Part shown: positions 8,392 to 17,236 of the stretch, piece by piece
How positions within the stretch are numbered: position 1 is the stretch's first letter
Layout of the letters: every line of letters starts with the position of its first letter
From: Planctomycetales bacterium
GTDB lineage: Bacteria > Planctomycetota > Planctomycetia > Pirellulales > Lacipirellulaceae
NCBI GenBank assembly: GCA_020427155.1
Contig: JAGQOW010000048.1
Location: 1 to 32,973 of the forward strand
Direction of reading: 5' to 3'
DNA length: 32,973 nt
Translations under genes and position numbers: made by a program
The notes under the pieces: model-generated
Database searches by the model: none
Told to the model about the DNA's origin: nothing
The model's input: the letters and a program-made list of their open reading frames with translations, nothing else

Positions 8392-9822
8392 CTATTCGAC
8401 GATCTCAAATGGCACGCTCATCTGGCCGATCTTGTGGCTGAGTTGATCGGTGATCGTCAATTGCAGCTTGTAGTGTCCCGGGTAAATACGAGTCGGCAAC
8501 GCAACGCCGTACTGTACGTGGAAGTCGCGGCGCTGGTTTCTGCAGAGATCTTCGACATCCGGAAACTGAGCTCCGTCCACTCGTTGGTTGTTCTGGTCAA
8601 GCACTTCATAGCTAGTGGTCAAGTAAGTGCGGTAGCCTTCTTTGGTCGATTCGCTGCGGAAGTTTTCGACCTCGGTGTAGAGCGATACTTGATCGCCGGG
8701 ACGAAACTTAGTTTCTTCGCGAGGTTGATATACCCCGTATCCGTCGACGGAGTCGACGAACGTCAAATTGCGAACATGCAATGTCGCCAGTTCCGCTAGG
8801 CTGGCACGCGCGCTGTCCAAATGCATCAGGCTTCCGGCAGCGCGTCGTTTGACATCGGGTTGATCCTCGTTGTTTAGATAAGTGGAGATGGCAAAGAGCT
8901 GATTAGACCAATAGTCTTGCTGGGTACCGGATGCTCCCGGGATGGGGCGCATGGCATCGGTTTCTTGACCTGCCAGCAGGTGCAACAGTCGCAATCGCAT
9001 ATGCTGCTGAACCTCGTCTACAGTCGAAGGATTAGGCTGGGCCGACTGCTCCATCGCCGTGATCGCGGACTGGAGATAGTCCTCACTGGTTGCCGCAGGA
9101 CTTGAAGGTGCTTCGTAAGTTGCCTGTTCGATGACTTGCTGCTGGGGAACAGCACGTGCGGTTGGTTGGGGCTTGAGCGGAGTAGTCGTGGGAGGGGGCA
9201 ACGGCTTCGCGGAATCCAGTGAATCGCTTTCTCGGGTAGTCTCAAGAGGTGGCTGTGCGTCGCTGATCTCAACGTGCTCCGATTCTCGAAGTTCCTGAGA
9301 TGCTTGGCTTGCGATAGTTGCCATATCCAATTGGGCCACGTTAGTTTCTCGAGAGGCAGGCGCCGGGGGACGCATGGCTTCGGAATACTTAGCAAGGCTA
9401 GAGGACGCGGATTGCTGCAGCGTGTTCGGTGACTCTCGTGCTGCCAGTTGCTGGCGATATTTCAACGCCGACTGAAACTGTTTGACAATTAAGGGCCAGT
9501 GTTCTGGCTTGGCTTCTCGCAAGTCGGCCATCAGCTGCTGCTGGGCGGTTTGATCGATAGCACCGATTTGTTGCAGCTCGTCGAGTACGGCAGCCATTGC
9601 CTCTTCTTGAGTTTTGGGCGAATTGTCGATGCTGGGGTCAAGTGAATCAGCATTAGCGATTCTCTCGCCAGAAGAGCCTGCTCGGACATCTTTCACGACC
9701 GATACCGAATTGGAAGCAGGGGTCGGTCGACTCCCCATCGACCAAGGGGCCATACAGCCACTGGCGGCAGCGATTCCCACTACAGCCAATACGCGAGCAA
9801 GTATGGATCGATCCGACGCCAT
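8392..9822 (-). CDS. Hypothetical lipoprotein with low-complexity middle and C-terminal beta domain
   Basis: I do not recognise this protein. The chosen start at 9822 gives 476 residues and places a lipoprotein signal at once: a basic start, a hydrophobic core and a lipobox-like A-A-S-G-C with the lipidated Cys at 23. A longer frame upstream would bury this signal. A helical Gln-rich segment (about 65-130) is followed by a Pro/Ser/Thr-rich linker (about 150-240), a helical block, and a C-terminal beta-rich domain of about 110 residues containing a PGDQVSLYTEVENF stretch and ending in FEIVE. The layout suggests a cell-envelope protein with a domain held away from the membrane. It lies 140 bases downstream of holA on the same strand. 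Confidence 0.7.
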   Translation of the reverse strand: MASDRSILARVLAVVGIAAASGCMAPWSMGSRPTPASNSVSVVKDVRAGSSGERIANADSLDPSIDNSPKTQEEAMAAVLDELQQIGAIDQTAQQQLMADLREAKPEHWPLIVKQFQSALKYRQQLAARESPNTLQQSASSSLAKYSEAMRPPAPASRETNVAQLDMATIASQASQELRESEHVEISDAQPPLETTRESDSLDSAKPLPPPTTTPLKPQPTARAVPQQQVIEQATYEAPSSPAATSEDYLQSAITAMEQSAQPNPSTVDEVQQHMRLRLLHLLAGQETDAMRPIPGASGTQQDYWSNQLFAISTYLNNEDQPDVKRRAAGSLMHLDSARASLAELATLHVRNLTFVDSVDGYGVYQPREETKFRPGDQVSLYTEVENFRSESTKEGYRTYLTTSYEVLDQNNQRVDGAQFPDVEDLCRNQRRDFHVQYGVALPTRIYPGHYKLQLTITDQLSHKIGQMSVPFEIVE

Positions 9823-9964
9823 TGCAGTCAATAATCTTGTTAGAGTGATCGCCAGAGAAGTACCAAGGGTCGGAGGATCGTAGAAAACACTACCGCAGGC
9901 GGCAAGCTCATTGCTGGCAGGGGCCACCAGCTATCAGGGCAGCATTACTTGCTGTTAGAACTTG

Positions 9965-11065
9965 CTACTGAACAACGGCGGTTTGCCGTGCTAAACGCAC
10001 AATCAACGTCTCTAGCACTCTCCGGGCACGCTCCTTCCCAGAGTTGTACCCTTTGAGTTGCAGGTCGGCTGCTAGCAGCCAGCGGTAGAGTTGCTTGGCC
10101 CGTGGTCTGCCAATCTGCTTAAGCTGTCCCTCGGCTGCCGAGAGCTTGAAGGAGGGCACGCCGCTGTGTTGCAGAGCGGCTCGCAACGACATGGGTCGGC
10201 CTTGTTGCTCGGCTTGTTCATAAGCGCGCGCTGCCGCTGCAAACCGGCGAAATGTGGATGCCATTTGAGGCAGTAAAGCATGAGGATCCTCGCCTGCTGC
10301 CAGCAAGCGGTCGAGTTGATCAAGAGCCTCTGCAGCGCGGCCCTCTGCCGCAGCGTCGATCATGTCCCAGGTTTTTCGCGTCCGCCAATCGCCCACATGA
10401 TTGCGAACCAGGTCTGTGTCGACTACTCCCTCCTCGTCAGTCAAAAGCGAGAGCTTGGCAACTTCCTGGTAAAGGATGCCAACCTCAGTCGGAAGTTGTT
10501 CGAGCAATAGATCGACCGCTGGCCGCTCGAGTTTGGTTTGATGTTTAACTCGAGCAATATGGATCAGCCAATCTTTAAGCTGCTTGATAAAGTCAGTCAG
10601 TTCACGCCCTTGTTGAGGTACTTGGCAGCGAATCGTGAGACCGCTTTTTGCGACCGCCTTTGCCAGTCGAGTATTGCCCGGCCAGGTCTTTACTTCAAGC
10701 ACTAGCACTGCGTCAGAGACAGGTTTCTCCACATACAGTTCAAGTCGTTCGCGATAGCGTTTCACCAGCGCGTCAGCTTCTTCCACTACCACTATTCGGC
10801 GCTCAGAGCCAAACAAAGAGCGCTCTCGAAGCGCATCCATCAAGTCCGCCATTTCAGCGACTCGGCCATCGAATGACTCCCAAGTCGGCTCATTGTCGAC
10901 CCCGTCCTGACCGACCTGGTTTAGCGCATGTATCAAGGCCATGCGTGTTTCATGCCGTAAAAAGGCGTCGTCCCCCGAAATGGCACAAATCGCCCCAGGT
11001 GGATGTTGCTCTGAAGTCGTCAGAAAACTCAATGCGGGAACGATCGTCGACGGCGTTTTTGCCAT
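9965..11065 (-). CDS. holA: DNA polymerase III subunit delta
   Basis: From the ATG at 11065 the protein has 366 residues, close to the usual 330-350. This start matches the family, where the N-terminal AAA+-like domain begins shortly before the motif seen here as AISGDDAFLRHETRMAL. The frame is open upstream to 11284, but that part would overlap the start of the divergent protease gene and has no family character. Delta opens the beta sliding clamp as part of the clamp loader. The segment LFGSERRIVVVEEAD and the C-terminal helical collar (with ARAYEQAEQQGRP and a conserved KQLYRWLLAADLQLKG stretch) fit the family. The first two residues of the proposed start region have no strong ribosome site. 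Confidence 0.85.
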   Translation of the reverse strand: MAKTPSTIVPALSFLTTSEQHPPGAICAISGDDAFLRHETRMALIHALNQVGQDGVDNEPTWESFDGRVAEMADLMDALRERSLFGSERRIVVVEEADALVKRYRERLELYVEKPVSDAVLVLEVKTWPGNTRLAKAVAKSGLTIRCQVPQQGRELTDFIKQLKDWLIHIARVKHQTKLERPAVDLLLEQLPTEVGILYQEVAKLSLLTDEEGVVDTDLVRNHVGDWRTRKTWDMIDAAAEGRAAEALDQLDRLLAAGEDPHALLPQMASTFRRFAAAARAYEQAEQQGRPMSLRAALQHSGVPSFKLSAAEGQLKQIGRPRAKQLYRWLLAADLQLKGYNSGKERARRVLETLIVRLARQTAVVQ

Positions 11066-11282
11066 GGCTATGAGGCGTCCTATGTCTCCGTAGCGTTGCC
11101 AGATTCTTGAATGTGGGCGAAAAGGTTTGTTGCCGTTTACTTGCTCAGCATGCCGCAGCAGATTATGGTAGTATACGGCCAGCATCTGCAGGGGCGGAAG
11201 ATGGTTCTCGTCTTCTTCGGCTAATTTGGCTCCGAGTTCTAGCCCCTTGCCGTCGGAAGAATCGGTTCTTACAGGTAACATC

Positions 11283-12707
11283 ATGTCAAAGTTTCACCGT
11301 GTCTTGCTGACTCTCATTCTCCTGATATTGGGAATCATAGTTCCCGGTAAGCTTGCTGAGCCTCTGCTGGCCAACACAGGTGTTTTTGGCGACGCCGAAG
11401 AATTGGATCCATTTCGCACAGTTGGCGTTGGCTGGACGTCGACTTCTTCTGGCGCGTCAAGCATCGGCGAGCCCGCTACGCTTACCTGGAGCATCGCGCC
11501 CGATGGTACCGGTCTGCCGCGAGGTCTCGGTGAGCCTTCCTCGCCCAGTAATCTGATTGCATTCCTCGACGGAATTCACCATGGCGGGGCGAGTCCCGGA
11601 GGTGCTGATCTCACACAACGCGCCTGGTTTCCATTGATCGAATCTTCTTTTGAACGTTGGGACGCAGTCTCGGGAGTGAGCTACAGCTACGAACCCTACG
11701 ACGATGGTGCGACCTATAGCTCTGCGAATCCTGGCATCCTCGGCACCCGAGGCGACCAGCGCATTGGCGGCCATTCAATCGACGGACAGACAAGCCCGAC
11801 GTATTTGGCTTACAATTATTTTCCCAACTATGCCGAGATGGTCATCGATACGGATGAAATCAATCGTTGGGGAAACCCCGAGGGGAATTACCTCAGGTTT
11901 CGAAATATGCTGATGCACGAGGCGGGGCACGGGCTCGGGCTCAGCCATCTAAATTCTTCCGATCAAGATTTCTTGATGGAGCCTTTTCTGGCGACCACTT
12001 TCGACGGCCCCCAGTTGGACGATATTCTTGGAATACATCGGCTTTATGGAGACGCGAACGAGGAGAATGGCGGCAACGACACGTATCTGAGCGCTACGGA
12101 TCTTGGCAAGTTCTGGCCGGGCGATAGCAAGTCGATTGGCGTCGATGCCGCCAGCGCCAAGGTCGAGTTCGATGCGATCGACTTCCTCAGTATCGACGAT
12201 GACTCCGACATAGATTTCTTTCGATTCCAAGTGAAGACGCCCAGCTTGGTTGACCTGACGCTGACTCCGCTAGGTCCTACTTACTTAGAAGGCGCCCAGA
12301 TGAACAATCAATCTCCGCTCGACACCTCTGCGCTGAGCGATTTGACGTTGTCGGTGTTTGACAGCGACGGCACCACGATGCTCGAGTTTGTCAACGACCA
12401 AGGGATCGGCATGGCCGAAACCCTCAGTAATCTTAGGTTGAATTCTCCAGGTGAGTACTACGTGCAAGTGCGGGGACTACAAAACGCGGCTCAATTCTAT
12501 CAGCTCGACCTCAACGTCGAGTATGCTTTTCCGGAAGATCCGTTCGGCTTCTTCAAGAAAGTAGAAGAGTTCAACCCCTTTGGTCGCTTCAGAGACTTGC
12601 TATCGAGTATCCCGCAACTTCATCTTCATCACATTCCAGAACCAACTTCTGGGCTAATGTTGGTCTGTGGGATGTCTCTTTGTGGATGTGTACGAAGACG
12701 CCGTTAA
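11283..12707 (+). CDS. Matrixin-like zinc metalloprotease with PEP-CTERM sorting signal
   Basis: The protein has 474 residues from the ATG at 11283, which directly precedes a signal peptide (about residues 1-30). The catalytic motif HEAGHGLGLSH (H212, E213, H216, H222) binds zinc, and M232 is a likely Met-turn; QLDDILGIHRLYG after it is typical of matrixins. Residues about 265-430 resemble a pre-peptidase C-terminal (PPC) beta domain, with D-x-D-F-F-R-F. The C-terminus (from PEPTSG, about 451) is a PEP-CTERM signal: PEP motif, hydrophobic stretch, then four arginines. The protein is therefore secreted, and probably cleaved and anchored or released by an exosortase encoded elsewhere. It is divergent from holA. 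Its substrate is unknown. Confidence 0.88.
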   Translation: MSKFHRVLLTLILLILGIIVPGKLAEPLLANTGVFGDAEELDPFRTVGVGWTSTSSGASSIGEPATLTWSIAPDGTGLPRGLGEPSSPSNLIAFLDGIHHGGASPGGADLTQRAWFPLIESSFERWDAVSGVSYSYEPYDDGATYSSANPGILGTRGDQRIGGHSIDGQTSPTYLAYNYFPNYAEMVIDTDEINRWGNPEGNYLRFRNMLMHEAGHGLGLSHLNSSDQDFLMEPFLATTFDGPQLDDILGIHRLYGDANEENGGNDTYLSATDLGKFWPGDSKSIGVDAASAKVEFDAIDFLSIDDDSDIDFFRFQVKTPSLVDLTLTPLGPTYLEGAQMNNQSPLDTSALSDLTLSVFDSDGTTMLEFVNDQGIGMAETLSNLRLNSPGEYYVQVRGLQNAAQFYQLDLNVEYAFPEDPFGFFKKVEEFNPFGRFRDLLSSIPQLHLHHIPEPTSGLMLVCGMSLCGCVRRRR

Positions 12708-12740
12708 TCGGTGGACATGCGCTTGCTGTTCAAGCCAAAT

Positions 12741-13346
12741 CTAATCTTTGCACTCCGACGCAACTTTGAGAGATTCATGATCGAGATTGAAGGTTTCGAT
12801 AGAAAGAGTATCTGGTAGCTCGCAAGGAGATGTGAGGATCAGTGTTGTATCTCGCAGTTCATTGAGCACCTGACAGACGTCTGCAGTAGCCTTCGGATCA
12901 AGGTCGGCTAGAGGTTCGTCGAGCAATAAGAGACGTGCCCTGCGTGCCAACGTACGGGCTAGGGCAACGCGACGGGCTTCTCCTCCCGAGAGATTCTGGG
13001 TTGTGCGGTGGGCCAGCTGGCCTATGCCGAGACGTTCGAGCCATTTCGTTGCTTCACTATTCTGCCTTCCCCTGCCCTGCTCACCGAAACGAACGTTCGC
13101 CAGCACGCTACCGCGAAATAGGTAAGGCTGCTGATGCAAAAACGTTCGCTCGCGGTTCCCGACATCAACCTGGCAGCTGCCCTGATACTTGTCTTCGAGA
13201 TTGGCGAGTACACGCAGCAACGTTGTCTTGCCCGAGCCGTTTGAACCGACAACGGCCAGTCGTCCTCCGCTCGGCAGGCTTAACTTTGCGACAGAACAGA
13301 GCGTTTGGCCTTCACGTGCCACGAGTAGGTCCGAGATCGTGATCAT
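12741..13346 (-). CDS. tupC: Tungstate ABC transporter, ATP-binding subunit
   Basis: The 201-residue protein has Walker A GSNGSGKT (34-41), a Q-loop glutamine (72-73), the signature LSGGE (119-123) and Walker B LLLLDEP (139-145) followed by the D-loop. It lies five bases after tupB and drives uptake of the oxyanion through TupB. The switch-loop position that is normally His reads Ser (LTSP instead of the usual xTHD, residue 173). The H-loop histidine therefore appears to be missing, which would weaken or alter ATP hydrolysis. The length is also slightly short. The assignment to tungstate rather than molybdate follows from its partner TupA. Confidence 0.86.
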   Translation of the reverse strand: MITISDLLVAREGQTLCSVAKLSLPSGGRLAVVGSNGSGKTTLLRVLANLEDKYQGSCQVDVGNRERTFLHQQPYLFRGSVLANVRFGEQGRGRQNSEATKWLERLGIGQLAHRTTQNLSGGEARRVALARTLARRARLLLLDEPLADLDPKATADVCQVLNELRDTTLILTSPCELPDTLSIETFNLDHESLKVASECKD

Positions 13347-13351
13347 CAGGA

Positions 13352-14047
13352 TTACCTCTTATTCTCGCGGCTGAGCCAGGCGATTAGGCAGGTAGCGCCC
13401 AAAGCAATGAATAGCAGAATGGTTCCCATGGCCAATCCACGGCCGAACTCGCCTTTGCCCGTCTCCAAAGCGGTAGCAGTTGCCAAAGTTCGCGTGCGAT
13501 CCTTGATGTTGCCGCCTACCATCATCGCGATACCAAGCTCGGTCACGCAGCGTCCAAAAGCGGTAAGCACCGCCAGCATGACGCTCACTCGTGCTTCCGA
13601 TACATACGTTAAGCCTCGTTTCAGAGGCCCGGCTCCTAGAGTCCAGGCGGTTTCGCCCACACGTGGGTCAAGTGACTTCACCGCGCCGTGACTAATGCCC
13701 ACGATAATCGGCACCGCCAGCAGGAGTTCACCAGCTACAATCCCCCAGGGGGAGTAAAGCAAATCCCAAGGCCCCAATGGTCCGCGACGAGAAAACAAGA
13801 CGTAGCAAATCACGCCAACGAAAACCGTAGGCAGAGCCATCCCGACGCGAAAGATGAGCACAAACAACTGGTTACCCCGAAACTGCCCTCGTGCCAGCGC
13901 GACCCCTAGTGGCAGCCCGATCAGGGTCGAGAGCGCTACGGCGACAAATGAGATCCAAACGCTTCGCCAGGCAGCCGAGAGTATCTGCGGATCGCCACGG
14001 CCTACCAGCTGAATCGCCTCAATGAAACCTTCCCAAATCAGGTGCAT
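13352..14047 (-). CDS. tupB: Tungstate ABC transporter, permease subunit
   Basis: This is a 231-residue inner-membrane protein with about six hydrophobic segments. The EAA-type cytoplasmic loop that contacts the ATPase is visible in E-T-A-W-T-L-G-A-G, followed by the next membrane stretch with AFGRCVTELGIAMMVGGN, typical of TupB/WtpB permeases. It begins nine bases after tupA and ends five bases before tupC, so the three form an operon. It is predicted to carry tungstate delivered by TupA. Because AOR and formylmethanofuran dehydrogenase genes lie next to it, it probably supplies their metal. Confidence 0.9.
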   Translation of the reverse strand: MHLIWEGFIEAIQLVGRGDPQILSAAWRSVWISFVAVALSTLIGLPLGVALARGQFRGNQLFVLIFRVGMALPTVFVGVICYVLFSRRGPLGPWDLLYSPWGIVAGELLLAVPIIVGISHGAVKSLDPRVGETAWTLGAGPLKRGLTYVSEARVSVMLAVLTAFGRCVTELGIAMMVGGNIKDRTRTLATATALETGKGEFGRGLAMGTILLFIALGATCLIAWLSRENKR

Positions 14048-14056
14048 CGGTAGATC

Positions 14057-14875
14057 TTACTCTGCGCTGGTTGGTTTCAGAGGGAAGAAGAGCGACTCCC
14101 CAGCGATCTGAAATCCCTGGATGCTACTCTGAACTCTGGGCGAAGTCATGTAGTCGACGAACAGATGGGCCAGCTTGTTATGTGCCAAGGATTGTCCGGA
14201 ATCTTTGACGACGATGATCCCATAAGGATTGTCCATCTCGGCTGAGGGAGCGGCCAGTGGCACGAGATCTAGCTTTGCACTCATCTGCAAGTACGTCCCT
14301 CGGTCGGACAACACATAGGCCTGCATTTGGTTGGCAATGACTAGCGTGGCTCCCATCCCCTGTCCGGTCTCGATATAGTTACTCCACTCAGGCTTTCCAC
14401 CCCCTTTGGCCCAAAGCTGCAATTCGCGTTTATGGGTTCCACTATCATCGTCCCGCGAAACGAAGTGAAAGCCGCCTGCGGCAATTTGCTGTAGTGCCTC
14501 CGGCGCACCCAGGTCGCGGATAGCGGCCGGATCGACTTCAGATCCTAAGAGTTCAAAGCGGTTCGCCATCACGTCCTCGCGACGCGTGCCGTAGCCTGCC
14601 TTCATAAAAGCATCTTCTGCCTGGCGGGCGTGGACGAGCACGACATCCACGTCGCCGGCTTCACCAAGCTTAAGCGCCTTTCCCGTGCCAACTGCGATGA
14701 CGTCAATCCGCACATCATGCTCTTTTTCAAAAGGCGGAATCAGCAAGTCAAGCAGACCGGAGTCGCGCGTACTTGTTGTGGTTGCCAGGCGGAGTACTTG
14801 CCGCTGGCGAGTGTCTCTGCCGCAGCCAATCAAGACCAGCAGGGCGAGTAACGGCGTGAGGAACTTCGCAGTCAT
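14057..14875 (-). CDS. tupA: Tungstate-binding lipoprotein of ABC transporter
   Basis: The 272-residue substrate-binding protein has a lipoprotein signal with lipobox L-I-G-C (Cys18) and the TupA hallmark RLATTTSTRDSGLLD (TTTS at 32-35), whose Thr/Ser residues bind tungstate in characterised family members. This separates it from molybdate-binding ModA. A later stretch VGTGKALKLGEAGDVDVVLVHAR and the ending with SSIQGFQIAGESLFFP also fit the family. It is the first gene of tupABC, and is divergent from moaD and AOR. Tungstate specificity is inferred from the family; binding of molybdate too is possible. Confidence 0.92.
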   Translation of the reverse strand: MTAKFLTPLLALLVLIGCGRDTRQRQVLRLATTTSTRDSGLLDLLIPPFEKEHDVRIDVIAVGTGKALKLGEAGDVDVVLVHARQAEDAFMKAGYGTRREDVMANRFELLGSEVDPAAIRDLGAPEALQQIAAGGFHFVSRDDDSGTHKRELQLWAKGGGKPEWSNYIETGQGMGATLVIANQMQAYVLSDRGTYLQMSAKLDLVPLAAPSAEMDNPYGIIVVKDSGQSLAHNKLAHLFVDYMTSPRVQSSIQGFQIAGESLFFPLKPTSAE

Positions 14876-14958
14876 GGTGAATTAATAGGGTGGGCTGGGC
14901 TCGGCAACCTAGCATGTTTGCTGAGTATCATTTCTCAACATCACTTGTTTTGCCCGTT

Positions 14959-14985
14959 GGCACAAGTCCCAAGCGAAGTTGTGCC
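14959..14985. promoter_or_regulatory. Inverted repeat, candidate operator between tupA and moaD
   Basis: GGCACAA (14959-14965) is repeated inverted as TTGTGCC (14979-14985), with a 13-base spacer. The right arm overlaps a possible -35 box. The two half-sites are 20 bases apart (about two helical turns), as for a dimeric regulator. No tungstate or molybdate regulator gene is visible in the window, so the link to metal control is inference. Confidence 0.4.
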
Positions 14986-15007
14986 GCCCCTTCAGTATGC
15001 CTATCAT
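14979..15007 (+). promoter_or_regulatory. Weak candidate promoter for moaD-AOR
   Basis: TTGTGC (14979-14984) and TATCAT (15002-15007) are 17 bases apart, and the latter matches the -10 consensus at five of six positions. The -35 box matches at three. A start near 15014 would leave a short leader before the ATG at 15041. This is suggestive only. Confidence 0.3.
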
Positions 15008-15040
15008 AAACCTTGGCTGACCTGATAATAGCGAGTACCG

Positions 15041-15304
15041 ATGTCTGTCACCGTTGAACTTTTTGGTATCCCTCGTGCTAGGGCAGGATTGGCCGTGGCA
15101 TCTGCCGCTGGCAATTGCCTTGGAGATGCCTTGGCCGATTTGGGCCGCCAGTTTCCTGGCCTGGCCGAGACATGCCTCGATGGACGCAGTCTACGCCCAG
15201 GCTACACGGCCAATTTGCGCGGCGAGCGTTTTGTCACCGATCCCGAGACGCCGCTTGCCGATGGCGATACGCTCTTGCTCCTTGCCCTTGATGCCGGGGG
15301 CTAA
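15041..15304 (+). CDS. moaD: MoaD/ThiS-like sulfur-carrier protein
   Basis: This 87-residue protein has a beta-grasp layout with strands at VTVELFGIPRAR and later at YTANLRG and DTLLLLALDAGG. It ends in Gly-Gly, the tail on which MoeB-like enzymes place a thiocarboxylate for sulfur donation in molybdopterin synthesis. It is six bases upstream of the AOR gene. MoaD-type genes beside AOR are a known pattern and may be dedicated to its tungstopterin. The partners MoaE, MoaA and MoaC are not in the window. It may be an AOR-specific MoaD or a general one; the sequence does not decide. Confidence 0.82.
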   Translation: MSVTVELFGIPRARAGLAVASAAGNCLGDALADLGRQFPGLAETCLDGRSLRPGYTANLRGERFVTDPETPLADGDTLLLLALDAGG

Positions 15305-15310
15305 AGGGCA

Positions 15311-17089
15311 ATGCCAGAGTATCCGATCCCCGGTTATCACGGTCGCTATCTTCGCGTTGATGTTTCTTCTGGTCGAGGAGAACCGGTTGCCTTGCCGGAA
15401 GATACCCTACGAGGTTATCTTGGTGGCGGCGGTTTGGGAGTGGCGATTCTATTGGAGGAGGGAACCGCAACGGTCGATCCCTTAGCTCCAGAAGCAGCTT
15501 TGGCGTTTGTCTTTAGCCCGCTTGTGGGAAGCCCGTTGACGACTTCGGCCAAGTTTGCCGTTGTGAGCAAGAGCCCGCTGACGCATCGGATCAACGACTC
15601 GATGGCGAGCAGCGGATTTGCCATCTCAGGAAAAAGGACGGGACACGACGCGATAGTAGTTGTCGGTCGGGCGCATGAGCCGTCGATTCTTGTGATAGAA
15701 GAGAACACCATTCGCTTGGAGTCCGCCGGTGATATCTGGGGAATGCCCAATCAAGAGGCCCAATCGCGACTGCTCGACAAACTAGGAAACAATTTCCAGG
15801 TCGCTACCATTGGTCCTGCCGGCGAGCGGCTCGTTCGCTACGCAACGATTTCGCACGATGGCCGACACGCGGGCCGTGGCGGCAACGGTGCGGTGCTGGG
15901 CTCCAAGAACATCAAGGCCATCGCGGTCAAAGGCAACCAGCGTTGCACCTGGGCGGACGAAGCTGGTTTGCTCGCACTGGCTAGAGACCTCTCTGCAAGA
16001 TCGTTTGGCCCTGCAACGGCCAAGTATCGTGAGTTGGGCACCGCGTCCAACCTACTCTTGTTCAATCGACTGAACGTGTTGCCTACGAGGAATTTTCAGA
16101 GAGGTAGTTTTGCTGGTGCCGAATTGTTGTCGCCTGAGCAGTTGAGTGCGACCAGAGAGCGGACGCGTGCGTCGTGCGCCGCTTGCACGATCGGCTGCGA
16201 GCACATCTATAGTGTCGGAGGAGCGCAGCGAGGTGTTCGGCTTGAATATGAGAATCTGTTCGCCTTTGGTCCCCTATGCGGTGTCGATGACCCTGACATC
16301 GTGCTTGAAACCTCGCGGCGCTGCGATGAATTGGGAATCGACACAATTAGCGCGGGAGGCACGATCGCCTTTGCTATGGAGTGTGTGGAACGAGGCCATC
16401 TCGACGCCCCTTGGCTCCGATTTGGCGATGGCTCGGCCCTGTTACGCGCGCTGGAAGAGATTGCTAGCGGTACGGGGCTTGGAGAGCGATTGGCTCAAGG
16501 AAGTCGTCGCCTGGCCGAGCAAATCGGGCGAGGTACGATCAGCTTTGCTCCGCAAGTCAAGGGGCTTGAGATCCCCGGTTATGATCCGCGGGGGCTACAA
16601 ACTATGGCGTTAGGTTTCGCCGTCGGAAGCCGTGGCGCCGATCACAATCGATCAGGGGCGTACGAAGTTGACTTTACGCAGGAGGTCGACCGACGCAATG
16701 TCGGCCCCGAAGCCGCCCGATTGGCAGTAGAGACTGAAGACAAAGCGGCCTTGATGGATTCCTTGATACTCTGCAAATTCTTGCGAGGTGTGTTCGACGA
16801 TTTTTTTGCTGAGTCGGCGGCGATGCTAAAGCTGGCGACCGGGTGGGAGACTACTGCCGAGGAAATGTGTCGGACGGCTCAGAGAATTATCGCCGCTAAG
16901 AAACGCTTTAATATTCTGGCAGGGTGGACGCCTGCAGAAGACACGCTTCCCGAACGAATGCTCCACCAGCCTCTAGCAGACGACGCCAAGGCGCGACTAT
17001 CGCCTGCTCGCCTGCAAGCTTTGGTCGCTGCCTACAACACAGCCCGAGGGTGGTCGCCGGAAGGGTGGCCGCAGGGGAATGGCGAATGA
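15311..17089 (+). CDS. aor: Tungsten aldehyde:ferredoxin oxidoreductase (AOR family)
   Basis: The 592-residue protein has the AOR N-terminal domain (start of GYHGRYLRVDVSSG, then YLGGGGLG about 36-43) that binds the bis-pterin, and the later helical domains. The [4Fe-4S] ligands are seen as C289-x2-C292-x3-C296 and C488 in ILCKFLRG. The family oxidises aldehydes to acids, or reverses this with low-potential electrons, using a tungsten bis-pterin cofactor. The enzyme is cytosolic. Its length is close to the usual 600-610. MoaD precedes it directly, and a tungstate transporter is divergent from it. The partner electron carrier is not obvious nearby. A gap of about 150 bases separates it from fwdD. 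Confidence 0.93.
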   Translation: MPEYPIPGYHGRYLRVDVSSGRGEPVALPEDTLRGYLGGGGLGVAILLEEGTATVDPLAPEAALAFVFSPLVGSPLTTSAKFAVVSKSPLTHRINDSMASSGFAISGKRTGHDAIVVVGRAHEPSILVIEENTIRLESAGDIWGMPNQEAQSRLLDKLGNNFQVATIGPAGERLVRYATISHDGRHAGRGGNGAVLGSKNIKAIAVKGNQRCTWADEAGLLALARDLSARSFGPATAKYRELGTASNLLLFNRLNVLPTRNFQRGSFAGAELLSPEQLSATRERTRASCAACTIGCEHIYSVGGAQRGVRLEYENLFAFGPLCGVDDPDIVLETSRRCDELGIDTISAGGTIAFAMECVERGHLDAPWLRFGDGSALLRALEEIASGTGLGERLAQGSRRLAEQIGRGTISFAPQVKGLEIPGYDPRGLQTMALGFAVGSRGADHNRSGAYEVDFTQEVDRRNVGPEAARLAVETEDKAALMDSLILCKFLRGVFDDFFAESAAMLKLATGWETTAEEMCRTAQRIIAAKKRFNILAGWTPAEDTLPERMLHQPLADDAKARLSPARLQALVAAYNTARGWSPEGWPQGNGE

Positions 17090-17236
17090 TGAATTCTGAT
17101 GCCGAATTAAGAAGCAAACCCGACTTCATCAGTTCTCGATCCCACCGGTCTTTCACTTTGTTCCTTGTTCGACGTTCGTTTTTCAACTAGCCTTATATTC
17201 CTTCCTTGACTCAAGTCGCTCGTTGTGTGACTACCC

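Noticed and set aside
9823..9927. Upstream extension of the lipoprotein gene
   Set aside because: It would place 35 residues before a clear lipoprotein signal; the ATG at 9822 fits better.
11066..11284. N-terminal extension of holA
   Set aside because: It would overlap the start of the divergent protease gene and has no resemblance to the delta subunit, whose conserved part begins near 11065.
14876..15040. Molybdenum/tungsten cofactor riboswitch
   Set aside because: The gap is short and I saw no multi-stem structure resembling the Moco RNA, only one dyad.
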